A DNA stretch of 64,000 nt from an uncultured Vibrio sp. Its GTDB lineage: Bacteria; Pseudomonadota; Gammaproteobacteria; Enterobacterales; Vibrionaceae. The stretch is from positions 930,001-994,000 of the forward strand of contig NZ_OY776223.1 of the NCBI RefSeq assembly GCF_963675395.1. Reading direction: 5' to 3'. A program made the position numbers and the translations under genes. Below, piece after piece: positions 9,421-18,266 of this stretch. The stretch's first letter is position 1, and every line of letters begins with the position of its first letter. The notes below the pieces were generated by a model. The model searched no databases. It saw only the letters and a list, made by a program, of their open reading frames with translations, and had not been told where the DNA came from.

Positions 9421-11229
9421 ATGTCACAACGAAACCGTATTCTACTGATTTTTTTCGCCTTATATTTCCTATGTGCGATTGTTGGTGGACACTGGGTCTG
9501 GAAAAATAGCTATCAATCGCTACTGGATAAACATCAGTCTCAGCTTGAACAGTTTTCTAGTCATATTAAAAACAAACTCGACAAGTACGCGCACATCCCT
9601 AACTTACTGGCGAAAGATGCGCCTTTGTTTGAGGCATTACTGCATCCGAAAAATAGCGCACAACTTGAAGTGACGAATCGCTACTTAGAATCAGTAAATC
9701 AAGTCATTGCCGCTTCTGACACGTATCTTATCGATCAATGGGGCACGACCATCGCCTCCAGTAATTGGCGGCAAGCGCACTCTTTTGTCGGTCGTAATTT
9801 TGCGTTTCGTCCTTATTTCAAACAAGCAATTATCGGTGAGCAGAGTCAATACTACGCGCTGGGTTCGACGTCTGGTAAGCGCGGTTACTACTACTCTTCT
9901 CCCATTGTTTACGCTGGCGGCGTGATTGGCGTTGTGGTCGTAAAAATGGATTTGAGTAAAATTGAAGACAACTGGCAGCAACCAGATAGCATATTTGTCG
10001 CCAGTGATCCTCACGGAATTGTGTTTATGAGCAGTCGAAATGATTGGTTGCTTAAAAGTTTACAGCCACTTAGTGACGCGGAGAAAAAACAAGTTTGGGC
10101 CAGCCGACAATACCTCGAAACGCAAATTCGCAGTTTAAATTTCGTCGGCGACCTAGACCACTCTATTAGCGAATTAAAACAAGGTTACCCATACAACAAA
10201 GGCACTCTGGTGGTTTCTTCTCTCGATCTTCCCGAGATCAAGCTGACCATGAGAGTATTGTCACCTAAACAATCTATCGTTTGGATAACCTTAGGTTACC
10301 TGCTGGTACTTACTCTCATTTTTACCATTCTATTCCTTATCGGCCAGTTGATTTATCACCGCCAACAGCGCCATTTACAACTCGAGCTGATTCAGCAAGA
10401 AGCCAATCAAAAACTGGAATATCAAGTAATGGCTCGTACTGCGGAATTGCAAGCAGAGATCGCTCAACGAACAGAGACAGAGCAGACCCTGCGTGTCACT
10501 CAGGATGAGTTGGTTCAGGCAGCAAAACTCGCTGTACTGGGTCAAATGTCCGCAAGTATTAGCCATGAGCTGAATAATCCCCTCGCGGCAATTCGCAGTT
10601 TCGCGGAAAACGGTAAGCTATTCTTAAAAAAAGAAAAATTTGAACGAGTCGAAGACAATTTAAGCCGTATTTCAGCGCTCACTGATCGTATGGCCAATAT
10701 CAGCCAACAACTGCGCTCATTTGCCAAGAAAACCAGTGGCACTGAGCTAACCAAAACCCGACTGTTGCCTGTCGTCGCCTCTGCCAAAGAGTTAATGAAG
10801 CCTGCTTTCAAGTCAGCCCGCGTAAACTTGTCGACCGATCTAACGGCACAGGATGCGGAGGTTTTTATCAACACGATTCAGCTGGAACAAGTGCTGGTTA
10901 ACCTGCTGAGTAACGCGATTGAAGCGGTCAAAGATCAAGAAAATAAGCAGGTCTGGCTTTCGATAGAATATGACCAGAATCGAAATCAAATCATGGTTCA
11001 TATCGATGATAATGGACCGGGTATCGGACAACGCTCCCTCACTGAACTTTGTGAGCCATTTTTAACCACCAAGAAAAATGGCCTGGGTTTGGGACTGTCG
11101 ATATCACAGCAAATATTGAGTGGAATGAACGGCCAATTAAGTGCTTACAACCAAGCGCAGGGTGGCGCTCGATTCTCAGTTTGTTTACCTGTTGTAGCAA
11201 TACACGCTGAAAAAGGTTCAGAGGAATAA
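9421..11229 (+). CDS. dctB: C4-dicarboxylate sensor histidine kinase DctB
   Basis: A 602-residue inner-membrane sensor kinase. A transmembrane helix at about 7-27 and another at about 290-312 bracket a periplasmic double-PAS/dCache sensor. A coiled coil follows, then the HisKA H-box SASISHELNNPLAAIRS (phospho-acceptor His near 382). The ATPase domain shows N-box LVNLLSNAIEA, G1 DDNGPGI and G2 GLGLGLSI. It should sense succinate, fumarate or malate and phosphorylate DctD. The start is preceded by AGGAACAAAGGG. The dctD start lies two bases past its stop codon, so the two are co-translated. Confidence 0.92.
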   Translation: MSQRNRILLIFFALYFLCAIVGGHWVWKNSYQSLLDKHQSQLEQFSSHIKNKLDKYAHIPNLLAKDAPLFEALLHPKNSAQLEVTNRYLESVNQVIAASDTYLIDQWGTTIASSNWRQAHSFVGRNFAFRPYFKQAIIGEQSQYYALGSTSGKRGYYYSSPIVYAGGVIGVVVVKMDLSKIEDNWQQPDSIFVASDPHGIVFMSSRNDWLLKSLQPLSDAEKKQVWASRQYLETQIRSLNFVGDLDHSISELKQGYPYNKGTLVVSSLDLPEIKLTMRVLSPKQSIVWITLGYLLVLTLIFTILFLIGQLIYHRQQRHLQLELIQQEANQKLEYQVMARTAELQAEIAQRTETEQTLRVTQDELVQAAKLAVLGQMSASISHELNNPLAAIRSFAENGKLFLKKEKFERVEDNLSRISALTDRMANISQQLRSFAKKTSGTELTKTRLLPVVASAKELMKPAFKSARVNLSTDLTAQDAEVFINTIQLEQVLVNLLSNAIEAVKDQENKQVWLSIEYDQNRNQIMVHIDDNGPGIGQRSLTELCEPFLTTKKNGLGLGLSISQQILSGMNGQLSAYNQAQGGARFSVCLPVVAIHAEKGSEE

Positions 11230-11231
11230 TT

Positions 11232-12569
11232 ATGTGTCAGGTGTTTTTTATTGATGATGAAGCGGATCTCAGGCTAGCAATAGAACAGACGTTCGAACTG
11301 GCCGATATCGACGCACAGTTTTTCCCCGATGCAGAGTCCGCTCTGTTAGCGATGAAAAACGGAGAGGAGCCTGGCGTTGTTATCACTGATATTTGTTTAC
11401 CCGGCATATCAGGAATGAATCTACTGAATACTCTGGTGCAAAGAGACAACCATCTGCCAGTGATCATGATTACTGGGCATGGTGACATCTCAATGGCAGT
11501 GAATGCATTACATCAAGGTGCCTACGACTTTATTGAAAAACCATTTTCTCCCGAACAATTGGTTGAAACCGTCAAGCGCGCGATCGAAAAACGTCAGCTT
11601 ACGAATGAAAATGAGAAATTACGCCAATCACTTAAAGCCAGTCAGGCTCTCGGCCCTCGAATTATCGGCGAAACGGTTAGTATCCAGATGCTACGCGATA
11701 TGATCTCTCACATTGCCGATACCGATGCCGATATTTTATTGTTCGGTGAAACCGGCACAGGTAAAGAGCTTGTTGCTCGCTCATTACATGAACAAAGCTT
11801 GCGCAGAAATCACAACTTTGTCGCCGTAAACTGTGGTGCGGTACCGGAAAACCTGATCGAAAGTGAACTCTACGGCCATGAAAAAGGTGCATTTACTGGC
11901 GCAGAAAGTCGCCGGATTGGTAAATTCGAATTCGCTCAAGGTGGGACGTTATTCTTGGATGAAATCGAATCCATGCCCATTCAAGCACAGATTCGACTAC
12001 TGCGTGTTCTTCAGGAACGGGTTATTGAACGAGTAGGATCAAACGAACTCCTTCCCCTTGATATTCGTGTGATAGCGGCGACCAAAGTGGATTTAAAACG
12101 TGCTGCCGAAGAAGGAACATTTCGCCAGGATCTATACTATCGACTCAATGTGGTCACACTGGATTTACCCCCTCTGCGGCTGCGCAAAGAGGATATCCCT
12201 GCTCTCTTCCATCACTTTTTGCTCGTGGCGGCCTCTCGATACGGAAAAAGCTCTCCGAGCCTGTCATCTCAAGATCTGGCAACATTAATGGCGCATGACT
12301 GGCCCGGCAATGTACGAGAGCTGAGAAATGCAGCAGAGCGCTTTGTGCTACTTGGGAAATTGATTCAACTCGGAGATACAAGCCCAGCTCAAGTTCCTTG
12401 TTCTAGCTTGGCAGAACAAGTAGCCGAATTTGAAAAAGCGGCAATCGAGCGCGCATTACTCGAACATAATGGCAGTATTAAGCAAACCATGACGCAATTG
12501 AATGTTGCTCGCAAAACACTGTATGACAAGATGCAACGCTATCAGATTGATAAAGATCTGTATAAATAA
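11232..12569 (+). CDS. dctD: Sigma54-dependent response regulator DctD
   Basis: A 445-residue NtrC-class activator. It has a receiver domain with phospho-acceptor Asp53 (VVITDICLPGIS), a central AAA+ sigma54-interaction domain with Walker A GETGTGKE, the sigma54-contact loop GAFTGA and Walker B GGTLFLDEIES, and a Fis-type helix-turn-helix at the C-terminus (GSIKQTMTQLNVARKTLYDKM). It is expected to activate dctPQM, which runs toward it from the other side and carries a sigma54 promoter and phased repeats. Confidence 0.94.
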   Translation: MCQVFFIDDEADLRLAIEQTFELADIDAQFFPDAESALLAMKNGEEPGVVITDICLPGISGMNLLNTLVQRDNHLPVIMITGHGDISMAVNALHQGAYDFIEKPFSPEQLVETVKRAIEKRQLTNENEKLRQSLKASQALGPRIIGETVSIQMLRDMISHIADTDADILLFGETGTGKELVARSLHEQSLRRNHNFVAVNCGAVPENLIESELYGHEKGAFTGAESRRIGKFEFAQGGTLFLDEIESMPIQAQIRLLRVLQERVIERVGSNELLPLDIRVIAATKVDLKRAAEEGTFRQDLYYRLNVVTLDLPPLRLRKEDIPALFHHFLLVAASRYGKSSPSLSSQDLATLMAHDWPGNVRELRNAAERFVLLGKLIQLGDTSPAQVPCSSLAEQVAEFEKAAIERALLEHNGSIKQTMTQLNVARKTLYDKMQRYQIDKDLYK

Positions 12570-12644
12570 AACCTGACATCATATTTGTCGCTTTAATCAA
12601 CCTGTCTCATACTATTTATAGTTCCATGGTTGGTAGCGCTGAAC

Positions 12645-12827
12645 ATGAATGAGAAAACGAAGATACCTGTGATTAGGGAAACAGTGGTTGTCGACGGACA
12701 TTATCAGGAAGAACGACGCTCCGGTGAGGATCGCAGAAAGAATAAACAAAAGTGGCATGGTTACGAGCGGAGATTAAACTCTCGGTCGAGAAGACATGAT
12801 CACAAATCAATAGACGAAGAGGTGTGA
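12645..12827 (+). CDS. Small arginine-rich protein of unknown function
   Basis: A 60-residue, strongly basic and hydrophilic protein with the centre EERRSGEDRRKNKQKWHGYERR. Repeated RRSGxDRR patterns recur at the ends of small gammaproteobacterial proteins, but no function is assigned here. A TTG codon five codons upstream (12630) is an alternative start; neither has a clear ribosome binding site. Its stop codon falls inside the stem of the following terminator. It lies 75 bases after dctD on the same strand and may share its transcript. No signal peptide or membrane segment is visible. Confidence 0.6.
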   Translation: MNEKTKIPVIRETVVVDGHYQEERRSGEDRRKNKQKWHGYERRLNSRSRRHDHKSIDEEV

Positions 12828-12845
12828 CATGTCACACCTCTTTTT
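12817..12845 (+). terminator. Rho-independent terminator after dctBD and the small ORF
   Basis: A 26-base perfect palindrome (12817-12842) built on GAGGTGTGAC and its complement, running into five T on the plus strand. It separates the converging dctBD and dctPQM blocks. The TGA of the small upstream gene (12825-12827) is embedded in the stem. Confidence 0.85.
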
Positions 12846-12866
12846 GCATTAATGAGTCTGAGCCCG

Positions 12867-14228
12867 TTATTTGGTAATAATCTCCGGCCCCATTAACATC
12901 GTCGGTAACCATGTTGAAACCCATGGAATGTACGTTACGATAATCAGGAACAGGAACATTACCGCCACCCAAGGCAACGCCGCTTTAACGACACTCATCA
13001 TCGACATCTTCGCTACCCCTGCAGTAACAAACAGGTTAAGCCCGACAGGCGGCGTGATCATCCCAATCTCCATGTTCACCACCATCATGATACCCAAGTG
13101 AATAGGGTCAATCCCTAAAGCAATGGCGATAGGAAATACCAGTGGCGCCACAATGATCAACAAACCGGAAGGCTCCATGAACTGACCGCCAATCAACAGC
13201 AGAACGTTTACCACGATCAAAAATGTGATTGGACCTAAACCAGCAGAAAGCATCGACTCGGTGATCATCTGCGGGATGCGTTCTTCTGTCAGAACATGCT
13301 TGAGTATCAGCGCGTTTGCGATGATAAATAGCAGCATTATCGTCAATTTACCCGCTTCAAACAGAGTTTGCTGAGTGTCTTTGTGGACAAAACTTTGGAA
13401 CACTTTCACAAGGGCAGGTTTGGTATTGTTTTTATCAGCAAACGGTCCCATGTCCTTGTAAACAAAGTTTGCAATTAAGAAGGAGTAGACCGCCGCAACG
13501 GCCGCCGCTTCCGTTGGCGTGAAAATACCGCCGTAAATACCACCGAGAATGATGACTACCAGCATCAATCCCCAGACAGCATCCTTCGCTGATGCGATGG
13601 CTTCTTTCCAGCCAACAAAAGGTTGTTTCGGTAAGTTCTTTACTCGGGCAGCAATGTAGATTGCGATCATCAGCATCACACCTGCTAACAACCCCGGAAT
13701 AACACCACCTAAGAACATACGACCTACCGACACATCTGTCGCTGCTGCATACACAACCATGACGATGGAAGGTGGAATCAGGATACCAAGTGTACCTGCG
13801 TTACAGATAACCCCTGCAGCAAAATCTTTGGAGTAGCCGTTTTTCATCATACCTGCGATAACGATACTACCAATCGCAACGACCGTCGCCGGTGACGACC
13901 CTGACAGCGCGGCAAACATCATACATGCCACAACAGAAGCCATAGCAAGACCACCACGGAACCAGCCAACCATGGCAATCGCAAAACGAATGATGCGCTT
14001 CGCTACACCGCCAGTGGACATAAAGCTCGATGCGAGGATGAAAAACGGAATTGCAAGTAAAGTGTAATGTCCTTCAAACGCATTAAAAAGCGTTTGAGCA
14101 ACCGATGCCAGAGACGCATCTGAGTGCCACATCAAAAACAAAATACTGGATAAACCCAGTGATACCGCGATTGGCACGCCCAAAAGCATGAAGCCAATCA
14201 CCATCAAGAATAGCCATAAAATATCCAT
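12867..14228 (-). CDS. dctM: TRAP transporter large membrane subunit DctM
   Basis: A 453-residue, very hydrophobic protein of the DctM/SiaM family with about 12 predicted membrane segments. It forms the transport channel of a tripartite ATP-independent periplasmic (TRAP) carrier driven by a sodium or proton gradient. Family patterns include GVPIAVSLGLSS near the N-terminus, SGSSPATVVAIGSI, the GTLGILIPPSI loop and PVGLNLFV. A non-conserved insert of about 30 residues lies near 260-290 (FADKNNTKPALVKVFQSFVH). It is three bases downstream of dctQ and clearly co-transcribed. Confidence 0.94.
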   Translation of the reverse strand: MDILWLFLMVIGFMLLGVPIAVSLGLSSILFLMWHSDASLASVAQTLFNAFEGHYTLLAIPFFILASSFMSTGGVAKRIIRFAIAMVGWFRGGLAMASVVACMMFAALSGSSPATVVAIGSIVIAGMMKNGYSKDFAAGVICNAGTLGILIPPSIVMVVYAAATDVSVGRMFLGGVIPGLLAGVMLMIAIYIAARVKNLPKQPFVGWKEAIASAKDAVWGLMLVVIILGGIYGGIFTPTEAAAVAAVYSFLIANFVYKDMGPFADKNNTKPALVKVFQSFVHKDTQQTLFEAGKLTIMLLFIIANALILKHVLTEERIPQMITESMLSAGLGPITFLIVVNVLLLIGGQFMEPSGLLIIVAPLVFPIAIALGIDPIHLGIMMVVNMEIGMITPPVGLNLFVTAGVAKMSMMSVVKAALPWVAVMFLFLIIVTYIPWVSTWLPTMLMGPEIITK

Positions 14229-14231
14229 GGG

Positions 14232-14921
14232 TTAGCGCTCCTTGTTGTTATTGTTATCTTGGCTTTTGTCTTTGCCTTGCATGGGTTCCATTGCATCACC
14301 CGCATCTTTTAGCTCTTCTTTAAGTGCTTCTAGCTCTTCTTCACCTTCATGGCTGGAAATCAGACGGTCAAGCTTGCCAGTCAGTATTTGGTAGGCCGCC
14401 TGAGCAAAACGAAACGTCAGTAAAGCCATACCAATTGGCAGTGCCATGTAAGGAATAAATCGAGGCAGCTTCTCGTAACGCTCGCCTTCGTTGAGCCAGT
14501 CAGCCATAAACTGCAACATCTCTGGCATTGGAATATCATCCGTCTCGTACCATGCTCGCTCTGTGGCAAACGGGTACCAGTAATTCCATGAACCAATGAG
14601 AAGTAGAATTGAAAACGTCAAACAACATGACACGGCAAGCAAAGCACAAGCTTTTCTAAACCGTTCAGGTAATAAGTTAATCACCACGTCAACACCGATG
14701 TGAAAATGCTTTTTCACGCCGTATGACGCGCCTACGAGAACCATCCAGGCAAAAAGAAAAACGGTAACTTCAAGCGCCCAAAGAATATTGTCATTGAATA
14801 AGTAACGCATCACGACGTTGACAAATGTCAGCATCGTCATCGTGCCGAGGAAGAAGGCAATTAAGGCTTCTTCAACCTTGTCGGTAAACTGACCGACTTT
14901 CGAAAAAAATGAGTGTTCCAT
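14232..14921 (-). CDS. dctQ: TRAP transporter small membrane subunit DctQ
   Basis: A 229-residue protein with four predicted membrane helices (for example FFLGTMTMLTFVNVVMRYL and VFLFAWMVLVGASYGVKKH) and a long charged cytoplasmic C-terminal tail (EGEEELEALKEELKDAGDAM). The N-terminal helices with VVMRY and the FHIGVDV motif are typical of DctQ. It pairs with DctM to form the membrane part of the TRAP carrier. It lies between dctP and dctM. Confidence 0.92.
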   Translation of the reverse strand: MEHSFFSKVGQFTDKVEEALIAFFLGTMTMLTFVNVVMRYLFNDNILWALEVTVFLFAWMVLVGASYGVKKHFHIGVDVVINLLPERFRKACALLAVSCCLTFSILLLIGSWNYWYPFATERAWYETDDIPMPEMLQFMADWLNEGERYEKLPRFIPYMALPIGMALLTFRFAQAAYQILTGKLDRLISSHEGEEELEALKEELKDAGDAMEPMQGKDKSQDNNNNKER

Positions 14922-14990
14922 AACGGTACATCGCTCGAATCAGGTAAGTTTGGCTCCCGGCGAACGGGAGCCGCTTATCATTATGTTGAG

Positions 14991-15989
14991 TTATTTTTGG
15001 TTGGCCGCTAACGCCGCTTCAATTAACTCTGAACCAATGTCTTTTTCAAACTTGTTCCAAACTGGTTTCAGTGCGGTTACCCACTCTTCACGCTGTTCTG
15101 GTGTTAGCTCGCGAACCACACCACCAGCTTCGATAACGTACTGTTTGTTTTGCTGCTCTACGCGGTTCGACTCCGCATTACGGGTTTGAGTGACCTCTTT
15201 AAGAATGGTCGCCAGCTGGTCACGTACGTCGTCTGGAAGTCCATCCCACCACTTGGTAGAAGTCACCACTAGGTAATCCAAAATTCCGTGGTTGGTTTCG
15301 GTGGTACCGTCTTGAACCTCGAAGAACTTTTTACCGTAGATATTCGACCAAGTATTTTCCTGGCCATCGATAACTTTGGTTTGTAAGCCACCGTACACTT
15401 CGGCAAATGACATTTTTTGTGGGTTAGCACCTAATTGCTCAAACTGCGCAACCAGTACGTCTGAAGCCTGTACGCGGAATTTCAAACCTTTAGCATCTGC
15501 AGGATGAATCAGTGGCTTGTTGGCTGAGATTTGCTTCATACCGTTGTGCCAGAACTCCAACCCTCGGATGCCGCGTCGGTTCATCGCATTTTTAAGCTTC
15601 TCTCCCGCCTCAGAGTTTTGGAAGCGGTCAACAGCGTCTACGTCATCAAAAAGGAAAGGAAGGTCGAACAGACGGAATTTTTTGGTGAACTTTTCAAACT
15701 TAGACAGTGAAGGTGCGGCAAGTTGTACGTCCCCATTCAACATCGCCTCAAGTACTTTGTCATCATCGTAAAGCGTCGAGTTAGGAAACACTTGCATACA
15801 CGCCTTACCGTTCATCTCTTCATTGACACGCTTTTCAAGCAGCGACGCCGCGATCCCTTTCGGGTGCTTATCGGTGTTGGTTACGTGACTGAACTTGATG
15901 ACCATCTCACCTGGGTCACAGTTTGCGGCAGCGTTAAAACTGGTAACAGCAAGAATTGAGGCAGTTAGTAGGGTAACAGGCTTAAACAT
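14991..15989 (-). CDS. dctP: TRAP transporter C4-dicarboxylate-binding protein DctP
   Basis: A 332-residue periplasmic binding protein. It has a signal peptide (MFKPVTLLTASILAVTSFNAAA) and a DctP domain with the substrate-anchoring Arg region GLKFRVQASDV and FAEVYGGLQTKVIDGQENTWSNI, typical of C4-dicarboxylate binders. The frame continues 29 codons upstream, but the chosen ATG follows AAGGAG at good spacing and begins a proper signal peptide. It is the first gene of dctPQM and the presumed target of DctB/DctD, which may also use loaded or free DctP as a co-sensor. Confidence 0.94.
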   Translation of the reverse strand: MFKPVTLLTASILAVTSFNAAANCDPGEMVIKFSHVTNTDKHPKGIAASLLEKRVNEEMNGKACMQVFPNSTLYDDDKVLEAMLNGDVQLAAPSLSKFEKFTKKFRLFDLPFLFDDVDAVDRFQNSEAGEKLKNAMNRRGIRGLEFWHNGMKQISANKPLIHPADAKGLKFRVQASDVLVAQFEQLGANPQKMSFAEVYGGLQTKVIDGQENTWSNIYGKKFFEVQDGTTETNHGILDYLVVTSTKWWDGLPDDVRDQLATILKEVTQTRNAESNRVEQQNKQYVIEAGGVVRELTPEQREEWVTALKPVWNKFEKDIGSELIEAALAANQK

Positions 15990-16046
15990 TATTATTCTCC
16001 TTGATAGATGAACAACCCCATCACTGGGTGTTGATACATCTACTAA

Positions 16047-16062
16047 AGCAAGGACCGAACCA
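16047..16062 (-). promoter_or_regulatory. Sigma54 (-24/-12) promoter of dctPQM
   Basis: On the minus strand the sequence is TGGTTCGGTCCTTGCT. The invariant GG (-24) and GC (-12) are separated by exactly 10 bases, and TTGCT matches the consensus TGGCACG-N4-TTGCW. The start codon of dctP is about 58 bases downstream. The neighbouring DctD carries the GAFTGA loop needed to open such promoters. Confidence 0.82.
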
Positions 16063-16157
16063 CTTTCTTTAATCATGATTTAACCACTATAAATCAATCA
16101 CTTAAAAACACTTTATTCAGACAGCATTTACCTAGATCACAAAATTATTTTTGAAAT

Positions 16158-16205
16158 GGGTGAAATCTACCCACGCCAAATGATTAAGTGGGTGGATTTA
16201 GACAC
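16158..16205 (-). promoter_or_regulatory. Probable DctD upstream activating sites
   Basis: Two related elements read on the plus strand: GGGTGAAATCTACCC at 16158-16172 (a near-perfect dyad) and GGGTGGATTTAGACAC at 16190-16205. They begin 32 bases apart, about three helical turns, and lie roughly 95-145 bases upstream of the sigma54 promoter, the usual place for NtrC-class enhancers. Assignment to DctD is inferred from position. Confidence 0.55.
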
Positions 16206-16221
16206 ATTCTTTAGTCGGCAA

Positions 16222-16251
16222 ATAAAAATGGCAACCATTTGGCTGCCATTT
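16222..16251 (-). terminator. Rho-independent terminator of the sugar ABC operon
   Basis: AAATGGCA pairs with TGCCATTT, with an inner CCA/TGG pairing. The minus strand continues as TTTATTT. It lies just past the ATPase gene and next to the dctP enhancer sites. Confidence 0.75.
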
Positions 16252-16287
16252 AAAATTTACGAGTTGTTGAGTTCCCTTACTCCAGCG

Positions 16288-17403
16288 TTAATGAAACTCG
16301 ATGCGTTGCTCGGTTGTCGCATCAAAGAAAACCGCCTTTGATAAATCAAAATGCAATGGGGCAACCTGACCAACTTTTACATCGAACTCCGGTGACAATC
16401 GACAGGCCACTTCTTGATCGTTGACCTTAATCATCGCAATAGTATCTGGACCAGTCGGCTCCAAAACTTCCAGTTGCAAATCGAGCTTAGTGGATGCGGC
16501 AGACTCTTGGTTCTCACTGTCCGTAATATGCTCCGGACGCAAGCCAATCACAATCTCTTTGCCATCTTGTTTTCGCATCGAAGCTGGTAGCTTGATGTGA
16601 TGCTCCTGCGCGTTACTGCCTGTCACTTTTATCACGGGGTTATCCTGAGCATCCAGATCGACCATGGTTTTAATGAAGTTCATCGAAGGTGAGCCCATAA
16701 AACCCGCTACAAACATATTATTAGGCTTGCTGTAGATTTCTTGCGGTGTCCCGAGTTGCTGCAGTTCACCGTCTTTCATTACCGCAATGCGATCCGCCAG
16801 CGTCATCGCCTCAATTTGATCATGCGTTACGTACACAATCGTCGTATTCAGTTGCTGATGAAGGCGCTTGATCTGGTGGCGCATTTCAACCCGTAACTTC
16901 GCATCTAAGTTCGAAAGTGGTTCATCGAACAAATAGAGCTTCGGACGGCGGGCGAGCGCACGGCCCATCGCGACACGCTGGCGTTGACCACCTGATAATT
17001 GCGAAGGCTTACGGTCAAGCAGATGATCAATCTGTAGCATTTCCGCCACTCGCTCCACTTCTGCATCAATCGCTTCTTTCGCCATTTTACGAATCTTGAG
17101 ACCAAATTCGATGTTGCCTCTTACCGTCATATTTGGATATAGCGCATATGATTGGAACACCATCGCAATATCGCGATCTTTTGGTTCCACATTCGACACA
17201 TTGTTGCCATCAATCACGATATCGCCTGAGCTGATATTCTCTAACCCAGCGATGGTATTCATTAGTGTCGACTTGCCACAACCAGATGGGCCAACCAAGA
17301 TAAGAAACTCTCCAGAATCAATACTGATATCGATACCTTTTAACGTTTCTTGTTCCGCTTTTGGATAGGTTTTACGGATTTGTTTAAGTTCGAGAGTTGC
17401 CAT
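16288..17403 (-). CDS. Sugar ABC transporter ATP-binding protein (MalK/UgpC family)
   Basis: A 371-residue ATPase with Walker A GPSGCGKST, Q-loop, signature LSGGQRQRVAMGRALARRP, Walker B LYLFDEPLSNLDA and H-loop TIVYVTHD. The C-terminal third (from about 235) is the TOBE/MalK regulatory region, typical of carbohydrate importers. It powers uptake by the two permeases encoded just upstream, five bases away. It is equivalent to the fourth gene (gtsD/malK) of the Pseudomonas glucose operon. Confidence 0.92.
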   Translation of the reverse strand: MATLELKQIRKTYPKAEQETLKGIDISIDSGEFLILVGPSGCGKSTLMNTIAGLENISSGDIVIDGNNVSNVEPKDRDIAMVFQSYALYPNMTVRGNIEFGLKIRKMAKEAIDAEVERVAEMLQIDHLLDRKPSQLSGGQRQRVAMGRALARRPKLYLFDEPLSNLDAKLRVEMRHQIKRLHQQLNTTIVYVTHDQIEAMTLADRIAVMKDGELQQLGTPQEIYSKPNNMFVAGFMGSPSMNFIKTMVDLDAQDNPVIKVTGSNAQEHHIKLPASMRKQDGKEIVIGLRPEHITDSENQESAASTKLDLQLEVLEPTGPDTIAMIKVNDQEVACRLSPEFDVKVGQVAPLHFDLSKAVFFDATTEQRIEFH

Positions 17404-17408
17404 GATAA

Positions 17409-18266
17409 TTATCCTTTTACCGATCCAGCCGTAAGGCCACGAACAAAGTATTTTCCTGCGAATACGTAAACGAGTAGCGTTGGTAACGCCGCAATGATCG
17501 CCGCCGCCATATCGACGTTGTACTCTTTCACCCCTGTACTGGTGTTAACTAAGTTGTTCAGGGCAACCGTAATTGGCTGCGTTTCGGAACCTGAATAGAC
17601 AACACCAAACAAGAAGTCATTCCAAATGGCGGTAAACTGCCAAATCACCGTTACCATGATGATTGGCGTCGAAATTGGCAGAAGAATTTTAAAGAAGATG
17701 GTAAAGAAACCTGCCCCATCCAACTTCGCGGCTTTGACAAGCTCATCCGGAATACTGATGTAGAAGTTACGGAAGAACAGCGTGGTAAACGCCATACCAT
17801 AAATCACATGAACGATAACCAAGCCGGTGGTGGTATTTGCTAAACCTAACTTACCGAGCACCGCCGCCATTGGTAACAAAATCACCTGAAACGGAATAAA
17901 GCAGCCAAACAGCAGCAAGCTGAAGAACAAGTTTGAACCTCGGAATTGCCACTTGGTCACAACGTAACCATTAAATGCGCCCAACAGCGTCGAGATGGCC
18001 ACAGCAGGGATCACCATTTGGAAAGAGTTCCAGAAATACCCTTTTACCCCTTCACATTTCACGCCCGTACACGTGCTGTCCCACGCTTTATACCAGGCAT
18101 CAAAGACCCACTCGGTTGGTAAACTCATCAAGTTGCCCGCTTTAATATCCGGCAGTGTTTTGAATGACGTCACCACCATCACGAACAATGGCATCAAATA
18201 GAACAAGCAAAAAAACGCTAAACCGAAGTAGATAAACAGCCGAGAGAAATTCACACTACGCATCAT
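17409..18266 (-). CDS. gtsC: Sugar ABC transporter permease (GtsC-like)
   Basis: A 285-residue inner-membrane protein with six predicted helices. The ATPase-contact EAA loop appears as DELVKAAKLDGAGFFTIFFKILLPISTPI. It belongs to the MalG-like group of carbohydrate permeases. Its start overlaps the end of the preceding permease by four bases, which suggests translational coupling. Similarity to Pseudomonas GtsC is suggested by gene order and length; substrate glucose/mannose is inferred, not proven. Confidence 0.85.
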   Translation of the reverse strand: MMRSVNFSRLFIYFGLAFFCLFYLMPLFVMVVTSFKTLPDIKAGNLMSLPTEWVFDAWYKAWDSTCTGVKCEGVKGYFWNSFQMVIPAVAISTLLGAFNGYVVTKWQFRGSNLFFSLLLFGCFIPFQVILLPMAAVLGKLGLANTTTGLVIVHVIYGMAFTTLFFRNFYISIPDELVKAAKLDGAGFFTIFFKILLPISTPIIMVTVIWQFTAIWNDFLFGVVYSGSETQPITVALNNLVNTSTGVKEYNVDMAAAIIAALPTLLVYVFAGKYFVRGLTAGSVKG

